Positions 1 to 8,322 of a stretch of DNA of 64,000 nucleotides are shown here, in pieces (the first letter of the stretch is position 1; each line of letters begins with the position of its first letter). The notes below the pieces were generated by a model. The model was not told the DNA's origin. It saw only the letters and a program-made list of their open reading frames with translations, and made no database searches. The stretch covers positions 521,001-585,000 of the forward strand of contig CAILHZ010000016.1 in NCBI GenBank assembly GCA_903834135.1, written 5' to 3'. The position numbers and the translations under genes were made by a program. Source of the stretch: an uncultured Opitutia bacterium (GTDB lineage Bacteria > Verrucomicrobiota > Verrucomicrobiia > Opitutales > Opitutaceae).

Positions 1-2
1 CA

Positions 3-170
3 CTAGATTGGATCAATGAAGATGGCGTGAGCATGAACTTCCAGTTCTTGCGTTACGTACAACCTCTTATCCAGGGTGAAAATACACTTCCTTATGATAA
101 TGGAGTGCCTGTATTCGCTCGCTTAGAAAAGCACCGTGCTGATAAGACGCTTCCTGCTTACGAAGTTTAA
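3..170 (+). CDS. C-terminal end of a possible 6-phosphofructokinase (partial)
   Basis: An open frame enters the window from the left and ends at TAA 168-170, giving 55 residues. The segment reads FLRYVQPLIQGEN, then GVPVFARLEKHRADKTLPAY. The spacing of an aromatic-R-Y..PL.G block followed by an ARL block resembles the C-terminus of the long (about 400-residue) PPi- or ATP-dependent phosphofructokinases of Verrucomicrobiota. This is a weak, from-memory resemblance; the active site lies outside the window. A strong terminator follows at 201-243, so it is the last gene of its transcript. Confidence 0.45.
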   Translation, partial: LDWINEDGVSMNFQFLRYVQPLIQGENTLPYDNGVPVFARLEKHRADKTLPAYEV

Positions 171-200
171 TTCTTTAAGAGTTAAATCCTGACTTTAGCC

Positions 201-243
201 AAAGACCGGATAAGGATGAATTAATCCTCCCGGTCTTTTTTAT
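201..243 (+). terminator. Rho-independent terminator after the first gene
   Basis: AAAGACCGG (201-209) pairs with CCGGTCTTT (230-238). An inner AGGAT/ATCCT stem (213-217 with 224-228) extends the hairpin, and a T-run follows. It separates the partial upstream gene from the cytochrome gene starting at 264. Confidence 0.85.
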
Positions 244-263
244 GTCCTAAAAATCCCCAACGT

Positions 264-1178
264 ATGGAAACTTCAAATAAACATCCAAGTAAAGTACGCC
301 TTTATTTCAGGTTATCGATGTTTTGTTTTTTAGGTCTTTGGCTTTTATCTACAAAGTTTGCGCCCGATGGAATTGAGCGAAATACAACAGCTCAGTTTTT
401 AGGAAGACTCCATCCGCTGTTTCTACATATACCGATTGCACTACTGATTTTAGTTCCAATTTTGGAATTTTTAGGAGCGAGAAATAAGCGCACTCATTTG
501 ACTCAAACAGCTGCGTTTGTTCTTGGGCTAGCTACACTCGCTACTTGTATTACTGCGATCGATGGATGGCTACTGGCATGGAGCGGCGGATACAGTGGCA
601 CAACAGTAACTCGTCATTTATTAGCAGGGACGATCCTAACGGGCCTGTGCATCGCCTCATATTTTCTTCGTAAATTTACTACGGGCCTTCTTTACAAAAG
701 TTTCCTCAGCTTATGCCTTCTTACTTTAGTTTGGACGAGTGATCTAGGAGGAGCACTAACCCATGGTGATACTTTTCTTACTGAATACATGCCAGGCAGC
801 TTACGTTCTATTTTAAGAATACCAGATGCGCCTAAAAAGAAGCTCGCAACAATTACTGCTGCAAATACGCATACCTATTATGCTCAAAAAATAGCTCCCC
901 TCTTCGAAGCCAAGTGCGTTTCTTGCCATGGACCAAAGAAAGAGAAAGGGAAATTACGTTTAGATTCCTATGCAGCTATTATGCAAGGTGGTGAAAATGG
1001 AGCTATACTTACACCTTGGGTTGTTGCTAAAAGTGAACTCTATCGCCGCATTACACTTCCTGCGGATGACGATGACGCAATGCCGGGTGGCGGAAAACCT
1101 CCCCTGAGAGCTGAAGAAATTAAACTAATTGAAACATGGATTGCTGCTGGAGCATCTGCAATTCAGCCTGTTGATTAA
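264..1178 (+). CDS. DUF2231-like membrane protein with C-terminal planctomycete-type cytochrome c domain
   Basis: 304 residues. The N-terminal two thirds hold about five hydrophobic segments (roughly residues 17-32, 50-70, 82-105, 118-135, 147-165) with conserved-looking LHPLFLHIPIALLI and RHLLAGTIL stretches, as in DUF2231-type membrane domains. The last 100 residues carry one haem-binding CVSCH motif (C218, C221, H222) followed by GPKKEKGKLRLDSYAAIMQGGENG, the hallmark of the PSCyt1/planctomycete cytochrome c domain. Such domains are normally exported and associated with large gene sets for polysaccharide or hopanoid-related oxidation in Planctomycetes and Verrucomicrobiota. Its electron partner is unknown. 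ATG 264 has no Shine-Dalgarno sequence. Confidence 0.8.
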   Translation: METSNKHPSKVRLYFRLSMFCFLGLWLLSTKFAPDGIERNTTAQFLGRLHPLFLHIPIALLILVPILEFLGARNKRTHLTQTAAFVLGLATLATCITAIDGWLLAWSGGYSGTTVTRHLLAGTILTGLCIASYFLRKFTTGLLYKSFLSLCLLTLVWTSDLGGALTHGDTFLTEYMPGSLRSILRIPDAPKKKLATITAANTHTYYAQKIAPLFEAKCVSCHGPKKEKGKLRLDSYAAIMQGGENGAILTPWVVAKSELYRRITLPADDDDAMPGGGKPPLRAEEIKLIETWIAAGASAIQPVD

Positions 1179-1207
1179 AAGCTCAATCAAATGCGGCTAA
1201 AAAGGCG

Positions 1208-1264
1208 TTTTTGGGCGTTTTTCGGTAATAAAAGGCCGTTTTTTGGTCAATTTACCCTGTTTTT
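1208..1264. promoter_or_regulatory. Phased A/T tracts (predicted curved DNA) upstream of feo
   Basis: Six short A- or T-tracts (1208-1212, 1218-1222, 1230-1233, 1239-1244, 1249-1253, 1260-1264) are centred about 10-11 bases apart, that is in helical phase. Such phasing bends DNA. The block ends about 45 bases before the feo -35 hexamer, so it may act as an upstream promoter element, or simply be spacer. Confidence 0.5.
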
Positions 1265-1308
1265 AAGCAAATTCATCTTGTTCTTATTTACACGCACTTG
1301 AGGGGTAC

Positions 1309-1337
1309 TTGACAAATGAAACTGAGTCTCATTAACT
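1309..1337 (+). promoter_or_regulatory. Predicted feoAB promoter with Fur-box-like operator in the spacer
   Basis: TTGACA (1309-1314) is a perfect -35 hexamer. With a 17-base spacer a weak -10, TTAACT, lies at 1332-1337. The spacer contains TGAAACT-G-AGTCTCA (1317-1331), a 7-1-7 inverted repeat agreeing with the Fur consensus TGATAAT-N-ATTATCA at the outer TGA/TCA and the inner A.T positions. A repressor bound here would block RNA polymerase, as expected for an iron-repressed Fe2+ uptake operon. The transcript would have a leader of about 100 bases before feoA. Confidence 0.65.
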
Positions 1338-1443
1338 AGTGTTTGCTGGGTATTTTTCTTCCCTCTATAGCCAATCTTAACCCGTTGTTTATATGCAAGA
1401 ACATATATCATAAGTATCTTTTTATAAACGACTTATATTAACA

Positions 1444-1680
1444 GTGGCTCAAGAAATTAAACTCTCTGAATTAGCAATTGGTGCTACTGCTGTGGTGCGC
1501 GCGTATCCGAAAGCGGGGACTGAATTTATTCGTTTACGTGAGATGGGCGTTTTACCTGGGACTTCTATTACTCTTATTCGCACAGCTCCTTTAGGAGATC
1601 CCCTCGAGATTAAAGTAAGGGGATATCGTCTTACGCTTCGCAAAAGTGAAGCGGAGTTCGTGCTCGTGGAAACAACCTAA
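1444..1680 (+). CDS. feoA: Ferrous iron transport protein A
   Basis: 78 residues, the usual size of FeoA, a cytosolic SH3-like protein needed for FeoB activity. Diagnostic stretches are LRLREMGVLPGTSI-like (here FIRLREMGVLPGTSITLIR), a central GDPLEIKVRGYRLTLRK and a C-terminal acidic tail. The start is GTG at 1444, with no Shine-Dalgarno sequence. The gene is eight bases upstream of feoB and shares its promoter and putative Fur operator at 1309-1337. Confidence 0.93.
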   Translation: MAQEIKLSELAIGATAVVRAYPKAGTEFIRLREMGVLPGTSITLIRTAPLGDPLEIKVRGYRLTLRKSEAEFVLVETT

Positions 1681-1688
1681 GGCGTGTC

Positions 1689-3800
1689 ATGGCCCCAAGT
1701 TTAACGAGTGCGCCTCAAAGTCGGTCTTTTGTTTATGCTTTAGTAGGCAATCCAAACTGCGGGAAAAGTACGCTCTTTAATGCCCTGACTGGATTAAAAC
1801 AAAAAGTCGGTAATTACCCAGGTGTAACTGTCGAAAAGAAAATAGGTACCGTTTATTCGCAACATGGTACCGCAATGTCAGTGATAGATCTTCCTGGTTC
1901 TTATTCCCTGGCATCTCGCTCTCCAGATGAAGCCGTAACACGTGATGTACTTTTGGGTAGACGTCCAGACACACCAGCTCCAGACAGAATTCTGTGTGTC
2001 GTTGATGCAACTAGTCTAGAACGCAGTTTATATCTGGTTCATCAAATTTTAGATTTGGGTAGGCCAATGATCCTGATCGTCAACATGATGGATCTTACAT
2101 TTCAAAATGGTCTACAAATTGATATCGAGTTACTGAAACAAACACTAGGAATTCCTGTAATAGCAACCGAGGCTACAAAAGGTAAGGGACTAATAGAGCT
2201 TAAACTCGCAATGAGTCGTTTAGATCTACCTTTATCTAAACATGCTTGGTCAATTCCCCAAGAAATCTCATCTGCAGTTGCACAGCTTCAAGCCTCTCTA
2301 ACTGCAGATTCACAAAAATTATATCTTACAGCGCGCGCCGAGGCTCTTTTATTACTCACGGATCAAGCACCTGTTCATGTTGAAGGATCCAAAGCAATTC
2401 ATCCACGCACTGCAGAAATTTTAAGCTCCTGGCAGAAACGTTGGGAACAAGAAGGTGTGGATTGGGCAGCTGTCCTGATTCAGTCACGCTATGATGCTAT
2501 TTCGAAGCTTTCGGCAAAAGTAATTAATGAATCCGAAACCGGTCCAAGTCTAACAGACCGCATTGATTATGTAGTGACTCATCCAGTATGGGGTTGGTTA
2601 GTACTGGGTATTTCAATGGTGCTTATTTTCTTGAGCATTTTTTCTTTAGCGGAATACCCAATGAATTGGATAGATTCGCATGTAACGCTTTTGGGTAATT
2701 GGGTTAAGGGCTCTCTTAATCCGGGCGATTTAAGAGATCTTATTACAGACGGTGCTATTGCAGGAGTAGGGAGTGTGCTAGTTTTCTTACCTCAAATTTT
2801 AATTTTATTCTTTTTTATAGGTCTTTTAGAAAGTACGGGCTACATGGCGCGTGCTGCATTTATTATGGATCGTTTAATGAATCGTGTGGGTTTAAACGGC
2901 CGCTCATTTATTCCAATGCTTAGCTCATATGCGTGTGCAATTCCTGGAATCATGTCTACGCGCACAATTGAAGATGAGAAAGATCGTTTGATTACAATCT
3001 TAGTGGCACCTCTGATGAGCTGCTCTGCACGCCTTCCTGTGTACTTACTTATGATGGCAGCTCTGGTTCCCTCTGACCGAGTACCACTATTTACTAAAGC
3101 AACACTTATGGTGTTGATGTATACCTTAGGCACTGCAGGAGCATTCGGGTTTGCTTGGCTATTTAAAAAAACACTGCTTAAGGGCTCTCAGCCAAAAATG
3201 ATCATGGAGTTGCCTCCCTATCATTTACCTCATTTAAAACAGATTCTGTTTCAAATGATTGAGAGAGCGTGGATTTTCTTACGCAATGCAGGAAGTGTAA
3301 TTCTTACTATCAGTATTGTTCTTTGGTTTTTGTCGGCATTTCCAAAAGCTCATGACGGTGCTAGTGCACAAGAACAACTTTCTCAAAGTTTTGCTGGCCG
3401 TACAGGACACTTGCTTGAGCCTATTATCAAACCTATAGGATTTGACTGGAGAATAGGTATAGGCCTTATCAGCTCATTTGCAGCACGCGAAGTTTTTGTG
3501 AGTTCTACAGCTGTTGTCTTTAGTGTTAATAATAATACAACACATGCTCAGACAACACCGCTAAGATTGGCTCTTAGAGATGCTCACTGGCCAGATGGCA
3601 GGATGCTTTTTACTCCACTCGTGTGTTTGTGCCTGATGATTTATTATGTCTTTGCCATGCAGTGCATGAGTACAGTTGCTGTTGTTAGACGAGAAACAAA
3701 TTCCTGGAAATGGCCGCTATTTCAAATCGCCTACATGACTGGGACGGCTTGGATTATTACGTTTTTAGTTTATCAAGTTGGTACGTTGTTTGGTTTCTAA
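1689..3800 (+). CDS. feoB: Ferrous iron transporter FeoB (GTPase-coupled Fe2+ permease)
   Basis: 703 residues. The cytosolic G domain shows G1 GNPNCGKS (20-27), G3 DLPG (67-70) and G4 NMMD (132-135). A helical spacer domain follows to about residue 270, then an inner-membrane Fe2+ channel built of two Gate repeats, with Cys-containing stretches SYACAIPGIMSTRTIEDE and MSCSARLPVYLLM typical of FeoB pores. It imports Fe2+ into the cytoplasm with FeoA. It follows feoA by eight bases; a weak AAGG precedes the ATG. The third cistron, a small Cys-rich partner, starts three bases after its stop. Confidence 0.97.
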   Translation: MAPSLTSAPQSRSFVYALVGNPNCGKSTLFNALTGLKQKVGNYPGVTVEKKIGTVYSQHGTAMSVIDLPGSYSLASRSPDEAVTRDVLLGRRPDTPAPDRILCVVDATSLERSLYLVHQILDLGRPMILIVNMMDLTFQNGLQIDIELLKQTLGIPVIATEATKGKGLIELKLAMSRLDLPLSKHAWSIPQEISSAVAQLQASLTADSQKLYLTARAEALLLLTDQAPVHVEGSKAIHPRTAEILSSWQKRWEQEGVDWAAVLIQSRYDAISKLSAKVINESETGPSLTDRIDYVVTHPVWGWLVLGISMVLIFLSIFSLAEYPMNWIDSHVTLLGNWVKGSLNPGDLRDLITDGAIAGVGSVLVFLPQILILFFFIGLLESTGYMARAAFIMDRLMNRVGLNGRSFIPMLSSYACAIPGIMSTRTIEDEKDRLITILVAPLMSCSARLPVYLLMMAALVPSDRVPLFTKATLMVLMYTLGTAGAFGFAWLFKKTLLKGSQPKMIMELPPYHLPHLKQILFQMIERAWIFLRNAGSVILTISIVLWFLSAFPKAHDGASAQEQLSQSFAGRTGHLLEPIIKPIGFDWRIGIGLISSFAAREVFVSSTAVVFSVNNNTTHAQTTPLRLALRDAHWPDGRMLFTPLVCLCLMIYYVFAMQCMSTVAVVRRETNSWKWPLFQIAYMTGTAWIITFLVYQVGTLFGF

Positions 3801-3803
3801 ATC

Positions 3804-3956
3804 ATGACCCCAAACGTACAAACAACTATTGCTTTTATTTGCGTTGGATTAGCGCTAATCGCACTCATACGGCGTTTCTTTTTTAAGAAAGAAAAACACG
3901 GTGAAGGCTGTTGTAGTTGCCCGACGGATCAGTTCAAGGCTAAACTCAAACGCTAA
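3804..3956 (+). CDS. FeoB-associated Cys-rich membrane protein
   Basis: 50 residues: one N-terminal membrane helix (about residues 7-23, AFICVGLALIALI) followed by basic RRFFFKKEK and a Cys cluster GCCSCP (C36, C37, C39), ending in a basic tail. This layout matches the small FeoB-associated Cys-rich membrane proteins found third in feo operons, thought to help the Feo complex. ATG 3804 begins three bases after the feoB stop, so it is almost certainly co-transcribed. Its stop at 3956 is one base from the convergent queE stop. The identification rests on position plus the helix-CCxC layout. Confidence 0.8.
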   Translation: MTPNVQTTIAFICVGLALIALIRRFFFKKEKHGEGCCSCPTDQFKAKLKR

Positions 3957-3957
3957 T

Positions 3958-4656
3958 TTAAGTTCCTCGTTTGTTTCCGTAGAGTTCGATGTGCAACCTG
4001 TTTGCATATCGGTAACCAAATTTTTTGCACTGCTCACTAAGCCAAAGTCCACGTGACTTAATTGCTTCTTGAGTGATACCTTCTGGCATAAGCAGTATTT
4101 TTGAATTTGGTATTTCTCTATCTAGTGATTTTACCATCTGCTGCATCTCCTCAATGTCTGCTATATGTGAGATCACAAATTTAAATTGATAATTATATCC
4201 GTTATCTAACCAGGTTTGTATTACATCAGGCTGCCAGCGAGTCGCTTCGTGCTTCTTACGCCAAGGACCGTGTTTCACAGAATCAGGTGCTGAATTAAGA
4301 AGCTTAGGTGACATAGATACTAAATCACACGCAATAGACTCAGGAGCTATTGTTGCAGCCGTTTCTATAGTAATATGGTAACCCATATCTCTGAGTTCAG
4401 ACGCTAACACTCGAATATCTTTAGCAATCATGGGTTCTCCACCCGTAAGCACGATGTGTTTTGCTATGGGATATGTTTTAACGCGCGCAATGACTGCATC
4501 AATCGTATGCTGATCACCTTCAGGCTCCCATGAGGCATAAGGCGTATCACACCAACTACATCTTAAATTACAGCCACTGGTGCGAATAAACACAGACGGA
4601 ACTCCAGTGAGTTCTCCCTCGCCTTGCACTGAATAGAATAGTTCTGAAATAAGCAC
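3958..4656 (-). CDS. queE: 7-carboxy-7-deazaguanine synthase (radical SAM)
   Basis: 232 residues. The cluster-binding motif is CNLRCSWC (C29, C33, C36), followed by DTPYA; the GGEP motif is in VLTGGEPMIA. QueE converts 6-carboxy-tetrahydropterin to 7-carboxy-7-deazaguanine using SAM and Mg2+, on the route to preQ0 and queuosine. Start is GTG (4654-4656), three bases after the queC stop, so queC-queE form a two-gene operon. QueD and QueF are not in the window. The gene ends one base from the convergent feo operon. Confidence 0.92.
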   Translation of the reverse strand: MLISELFYSVQGEGELTGVPSVFIRTSGCNLRCSWCDTPYASWEPEGDQHTIDAVIARVKTYPIAKHIVLTGGEPMIAKDIRVLASELRDMGYHITIETAATIAPESIACDLVSMSPKLLNSAPDSVKHGPWRKKHEATRWQPDVIQTWLDNGYNYQFKFVISHIADIEEMQQMVKSLDREIPNSKILLMPEGITQEAIKSRGLWLSEQCKKFGYRYANRLHIELYGNKRGT

Positions 4657-4659
4657 AGG

Positions 4660-5349
4660 TTATTTTTTAATTGGAGCAGAAGGTAATGCCTCAGACGATA
4701 AGTAAACAGTTGGGTCTATTACATGGGCATCAAGAAAAGCTTCACGACGCTCGACACACGTTCCGCATTTTCCGCAGTGAACCTCCCCACCTTTATAACA
4801 TGAATACGTTTTACCAAAATCTACGCCATACTTTACTCCCTCTAATACAATCGATCCTTTATTCATAGCGATGAAGGGCCTAAGTAGTTTAACACCAGCA
4901 TATGTACCCTCCTTAATTGCTTCGCCCATTGCTTTCATGAACGCTTCTCTGCAATCGGGATATATCGCATGGTCCCCTGAATGTGCAGCGATGACTAGTC
5001 CTTCAGCTTCTAGGCTTTCTGCCCAGCCAGCAGCAATTGAAAGCATGATCGCATTCCTGAAAGGAACTACGGTTTGTTTCATGTTGTCTGCTTGATAATG
5101 ACCCTCAGGAATATCTCCGCCACTTGCCAGTAATGCTGAGGTAAAAAGTTTATCAATGAAATCGAGATTAATAACCTGATGGCGAATGCCTAACAAATCG
5201 GCGTGAAGCTTGGCGAAGGGGATCTCCCGTGGGTTATGTTTAGAGCCATAGTTAAAACTCAGGGCTGCAACAACCTGATGTTCAGTTTTAGCCCTATAAA
5301 GAGCACTGAGTGAATCCATACCCCCGGAGCATAAAACAACGACTTTCAT
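4660..5349 (-). CDS. queC: 7-cyano-7-deazaguanine synthase
   Basis: 229 residues. The N-terminal PP-loop SGGMDS (8-13) binds ATP; the C-terminal zinc site is the CYKGGEVHCGKCGTC cluster of four Cys near residues 184-198. QueC uses ATP and ammonia to turn the product of QueE (its downstream neighbour) into preQ0. ATG at 5347-5349 has no Shine-Dalgarno sequence. The promoter should lie in the 158-base gap shared with the divergent rnd gene; no preQ1 riboswitch fold was recognised there. Confidence 0.95.
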   Translation of the reverse strand: MKVVVLCSGGMDSLSALYRAKTEHQVVAALSFNYGSKHNPREIPFAKLHADLLGIRHQVINLDFIDKLFTSALLASGGDIPEGHYQADNMKQTVVPFRNAIMLSIAAGWAESLEAEGLVIAAHSGDHAIYPDCREAFMKAMGEAIKEGTYAGVKLLRPFIAMNKGSIVLEGVKYGVDFGKTYSCYKGGEVHCGKCGTCVERREAFLDAHVIDPTVYLSSEALPSAPIKK

Positions 5350-5403
5350 GGCTATAATGGGGACAATTTTGAGGAAAATCGCAAGAGATCACCGATCTAA
5401 GGC

Positions 5404-5461
5404 TTTTAGTCTCTAAAATGCCCAAAAAACAGGCCTCAAAAATGCCTAAAATGCCATATTT
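5404..5461. promoter_or_regulatory. Phased A/T tracts in the queC-rnd divergent promoter region
   Basis: Short tracts at 5404-5407, 5415-5418, 5424-5429, 5438-5442, 5448-5451 and 5459-5461 are centred roughly 10-13 bases apart, predicting curvature. The block lies between queC (leftward) and rnd (rightward). TATAAT at 5461-5466, followed by CGCC and the palindrome GGCTAAGCC (5476-5484), sits just in front of rnd and is a plausible -10 element. Confidence 0.45.
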
Positions 5462-5507
5462 ATAATCGCCCTAAAGGCTAAGCCCTACCACCCTAAAACA
5501 CGTAGAA

Positions 5508-6686
5508 ATGATCTCCCGATTCTTGCCCCAACCAGTACGACGCCTTTTAGGCGTTAAGACAGCTGGACGGCCCCCTTTATATCAACTGATTGATCGGCAA
5601 GAGCAATTCCAAGCGCTTTTAAACGCGTTGGATAAATGTCAGGAAGTCGCTTTAGATACTGAAGCAGATAACATGTATCACTACCGAGTTCGGGTATGTT
5701 TGATGCAGTTTTTAATTGAGGGCGAAGTGTTCCTCTTAGACATGCTTGCGGATATCGATTTTTCGCCAATGTGGCCGAAATTGGCTCAAAAACATATCAT
5801 AATGCATGGCAGTGATTTCGACTTAAGGCTGCTGCATGATTTATGTGAATTTAGAACAAAAAGCATTTTTGATACGATGCTTGCGGCTCAACTACTAGGC
5901 AGACAAAGAATCGGTTTAGCTGCCCTTTTAGAAGATCACTTTGGAGTTCAATTAGATAAAAACGGCCAAAAGGCCAATTGGTCAAAACGTCCTATTGTAC
6001 CCAAACTTCTCGATTATGCGGCATTAGATGTGTGGCATCTTCCTGAACTGCGAGATCTCCTGAATAAAGAGTTGGTTAAACTAAAACGAACAGATTGGTT
6101 ACGCCAACAGTGTGAAGCTCAAATTAAAGCAGGCTCGGAAGGTTTTGGCATACCTGAAGCAAATGATTGGCGAATTGGAAAATCAGAAAAGCTTCGTGGT
6201 AAAGGCCTCACCGTATTGTACTGCGTTTGGCACTGGAGAGATGAACAGGCTAAACGTATTGATACACCGCCTTTTAAGGTGTGCTCTAACGATACGTTAC
6301 TAAAAATTTGTACGTATGCTGAAAGCCATGATACGGCAGATGAAATTCTTGAAGGTTTAAATTTAGGAAAACGTCACGATCGTTTGATTGGATCTTTAAT
6401 TGCAGCTGTCGTTGCTGGTCTTTCTAAGGATCCTAAGACACTTCCGAAGCGTCCAGGCCGTGATCCTAGTCACTCGCCCTTAACTCAGGATGAGATCAAC
6501 CGGATGGAGAAAATCAAAATAGAAAGGGATGCAGTTGCTGCTGGCTTAGGAATTGAGCCAACACTCATAGCAAACCGAGCTTTAATTTCTCAAATTGCAC
6601 GTGATCCTAATAAACTCGATGAGCTGCTACTTCCATGGCAGGCTGCATTGATGCGTGATTTACCATCGCTTGCGAGTAATGCCTGA
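5508..6686 (+). CDS. rnd: Ribonuclease D
   Basis: 392 residues. The DEDD exonuclease fold begins with VALDTEADNMYHYRVRVCLMQF (Asp and Glu of motif I), continues with HGSDFDLRLL (motif II) and ends with DYAALDVWHLPEL (motif III YxxxD). A C-terminal HRDC-type helical domain follows, with RLRGKGLTVLYCVWHWRDEQA-like sequence around residues 230-300. RNase D trims 3' ends of tRNA and other small RNAs. ATG 5508 has no Shine-Dalgarno sequence. The 3' end overlaps the start of oleC by eight bases, suggesting translational coupling. Confidence 0.92.
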   Translation: MISRFLPQPVRRLLGVKTAGRPPLYQLIDRQEQFQALLNALDKCQEVALDTEADNMYHYRVRVCLMQFLIEGEVFLLDMLADIDFSPMWPKLAQKHIIMHGSDFDLRLLHDLCEFRTKSIFDTMLAAQLLGRQRIGLAALLEDHFGVQLDKNGQKANWSKRPIVPKLLDYAALDVWHLPELRDLLNKELVKLKRTDWLRQQCEAQIKAGSEGFGIPEANDWRIGKSEKLRGKGLTVLYCVWHWRDEQAKRIDTPPFKVCSNDTLLKICTYAESHDTADEILEGLNLGKRHDRLIGSLIAAVVAGLSKDPKTLPKRPGRDPSHSPLTQDEINRMEKIKIERDAVAAGLGIEPTLIANRALISQIARDPNKLDELLLPWQAALMRDLPSLASNA

Positions 6687-8316
6687 TTTACATAATGCCA
6701 ATATTGCTCGGTTCTTGAGCATGATGGCTGCCTCTGATCCTCAGGCAGCAGCGATAAAAATTCCACGTGGTCGTCTTGCTGATAAGCAGATTGATTACCT
6801 AAGCCTTTCATTTGCAGAGTTAGATGAAGAAGTCAGTGCCTGGTCTTATCACTTACTTAATTGTGGTGTAAAACGCAGCGATAGAACCTTGGTGATGGTT
6901 AAACCCGGACTACCCCTTATTGCATGTGTATTTGCTTTATTTAGAATTGGATCAATTCCAGTTGTGATTGATCCAGGCATGGGAATAAAAAATTTCTTAA
7001 ACTGCGTTTCCCATACTCAGCCCAGAGCGTTAGTTGGAATTCCAATTGCTCAAATTCTTAGCCGCTTATTTATACCTTCATTTAAGAGTGTTAAAGTGAG
7101 AATAAACGTAAGTGGATCTCTTACGGCGCAATTACGTACAAAAATCTATAAGCGTGCATCCGCTGAAAGTGCCCCAGCGAACAATGCATCATCTGATCTT
7201 GCTGCTATTTTATTTACGAGCGGTTCAACAGGAGCTCCTAAAGGCGTCTCATATGAACACGGTATGTTTGATGCCCAGGTAAAACTATTAAAAAATACCT
7301 ATGGATTTAGACCGGGCGAAGTAGATCTACCTTTATTACCCATTTTTGCTCTCTTTGATCCAGCGCTGGGAATGACTGCAGTTATTCCAGAACTAAATCC
7401 AAGTAAACCAGCTAAAGCAGATCCTGCAAAATTAGTTCAAGCGATACTACAGCAAAAAGTAACTAGTTCTTTTGGTTCTCCTACACTCTGGGGCTTAATT
7501 TCAGAGTACTGTAAAAAAGAAAAGATAACCCTACCTACATTAAAACGAGTACTGTGTGCTGGTGCTCCTGTGCCATCATCTCTTTGGGAAGATTCTGTCT
7601 CTTTTATTCCTAATGGACTAATGCATAGTCCTTATGGTGCAACTGAATCGCTCCCAGTAAGTTCAATTAATCGTATCGATAAATCCACTCTACTTGGTGT
7701 ACGCGGGGCTTGCGTAGGTAAGCCGATTGAAGGTATGCAGGTTAAAATTATTCCCATTGAAGATGGAGCAATTGAAGAGCTCGGTGCAACTCAATCGCTT
7801 GCTACTAATCAGATTGGTGAAATTATTGTGTCTGGGCCTGTCGTGACTAAAGAGTACGACCGAAAACCAGAGGCAACTCGCATGAGTAAAATAAAGGATG
7901 CGGGTAATATTTGGCACCGGATGGGTGATTGTGGATTTATTGATCCTGAAGGAAATTTATGGTTTTGTGGTCGCAAAGTAGAACGTGTAACCAGCATTCA
8001 GGGGCCTTATTTTACAGAACCATGTGAGCGCGTATTTAAACTCCATCCGCGAGTTACACGCTGTGCCTTAATAGGTCTTGGTGAAGCACAGAAGCAAACA
8101 CCTGCACTTGTCGTTGAACTTGAGGTGTCTGATAAAGCAGAGGCCTTAATCTTGGCTAAAGAACTTAAAGCACTTGCTACGACTTATATCCCAGATGTAC
8201 CTATTTCTAAATTTTATTTTAAAAATCACTTTCCTGTAGATGTAAGGCATAACGCCAAAATCCATCGCCTAACATTAGCTCGTTGGGCTAAAGAGCAAAT
8301 TGGTTTTTCTGTATAA
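6679..8316 (+). CDS. oleC: OleC-type AMP-dependent beta-lactone synthetase
   Basis: 545 residues from ATG 6679; a GTG at 6655 would add eight residues but is less likely. ANL-superfamily features: P-loop TSGSTGAPKG (180-189), acceptor loop YGATE, and the hinge region GNLWFCGRKVERV. Long stretches such as LPIFALFDPALGMTAVIP and FPVDVRHNAKIHR match OleC of bacterial hydrocarbon clusters, which uses ATP to close a 2-alkyl-3-hydroxy acid to a beta-lactone. It overlaps rnd by eight bases and lies six bases before oleD. OleA (condensing thiolase) and OleB (decarboxylase) are absent from the window. Confidence 0.88.
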   Translation: MPDLHNANIARFLSMMAASDPQAAAIKIPRGRLADKQIDYLSLSFAELDEEVSAWSYHLLNCGVKRSDRTLVMVKPGLPLIACVFALFRIGSIPVVIDPGMGIKNFLNCVSHTQPRALVGIPIAQILSRLFIPSFKSVKVRINVSGSLTAQLRTKIYKRASAESAPANNASSDLAAILFTSGSTGAPKGVSYEHGMFDAQVKLLKNTYGFRPGEVDLPLLPIFALFDPALGMTAVIPELNPSKPAKADPAKLVQAILQQKVTSSFGSPTLWGLISEYCKKEKITLPTLKRVLCAGAPVPSSLWEDSVSFIPNGLMHSPYGATESLPVSSINRIDKSTLLGVRGACVGKPIEGMQVKIIPIEDGAIEELGATQSLATNQIGEIIVSGPVVTKEYDRKPEATRMSKIKDAGNIWHRMGDCGFIDPEGNLWFCGRKVERVTSIQGPYFTEPCERVFKLHPRVTRCALIGLGEAQKQTPALVVELEVSDKAEALILAKELKALATTYIPDVPISKFYFKNHFPVDVRHNAKIHRLTLARWAKEQIGFSV

Positions 8317-8322
8317 AGGCAT

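Noticed and set aside
5350-5507. PreQ1 riboswitch upstream of queC
   Set aside because: No sequence resembling the preQ1-I or preQ1-II aptamers could be found on the minus strand.
6761-6770. TTCCACGTGG in oleC, and other CACGTG-centred sites (about 37830, 45000, 59130)
   Set aside because: They share only the central core with parS; the outer TGT/ACA bases are missing, so ParB binding is unlikely.
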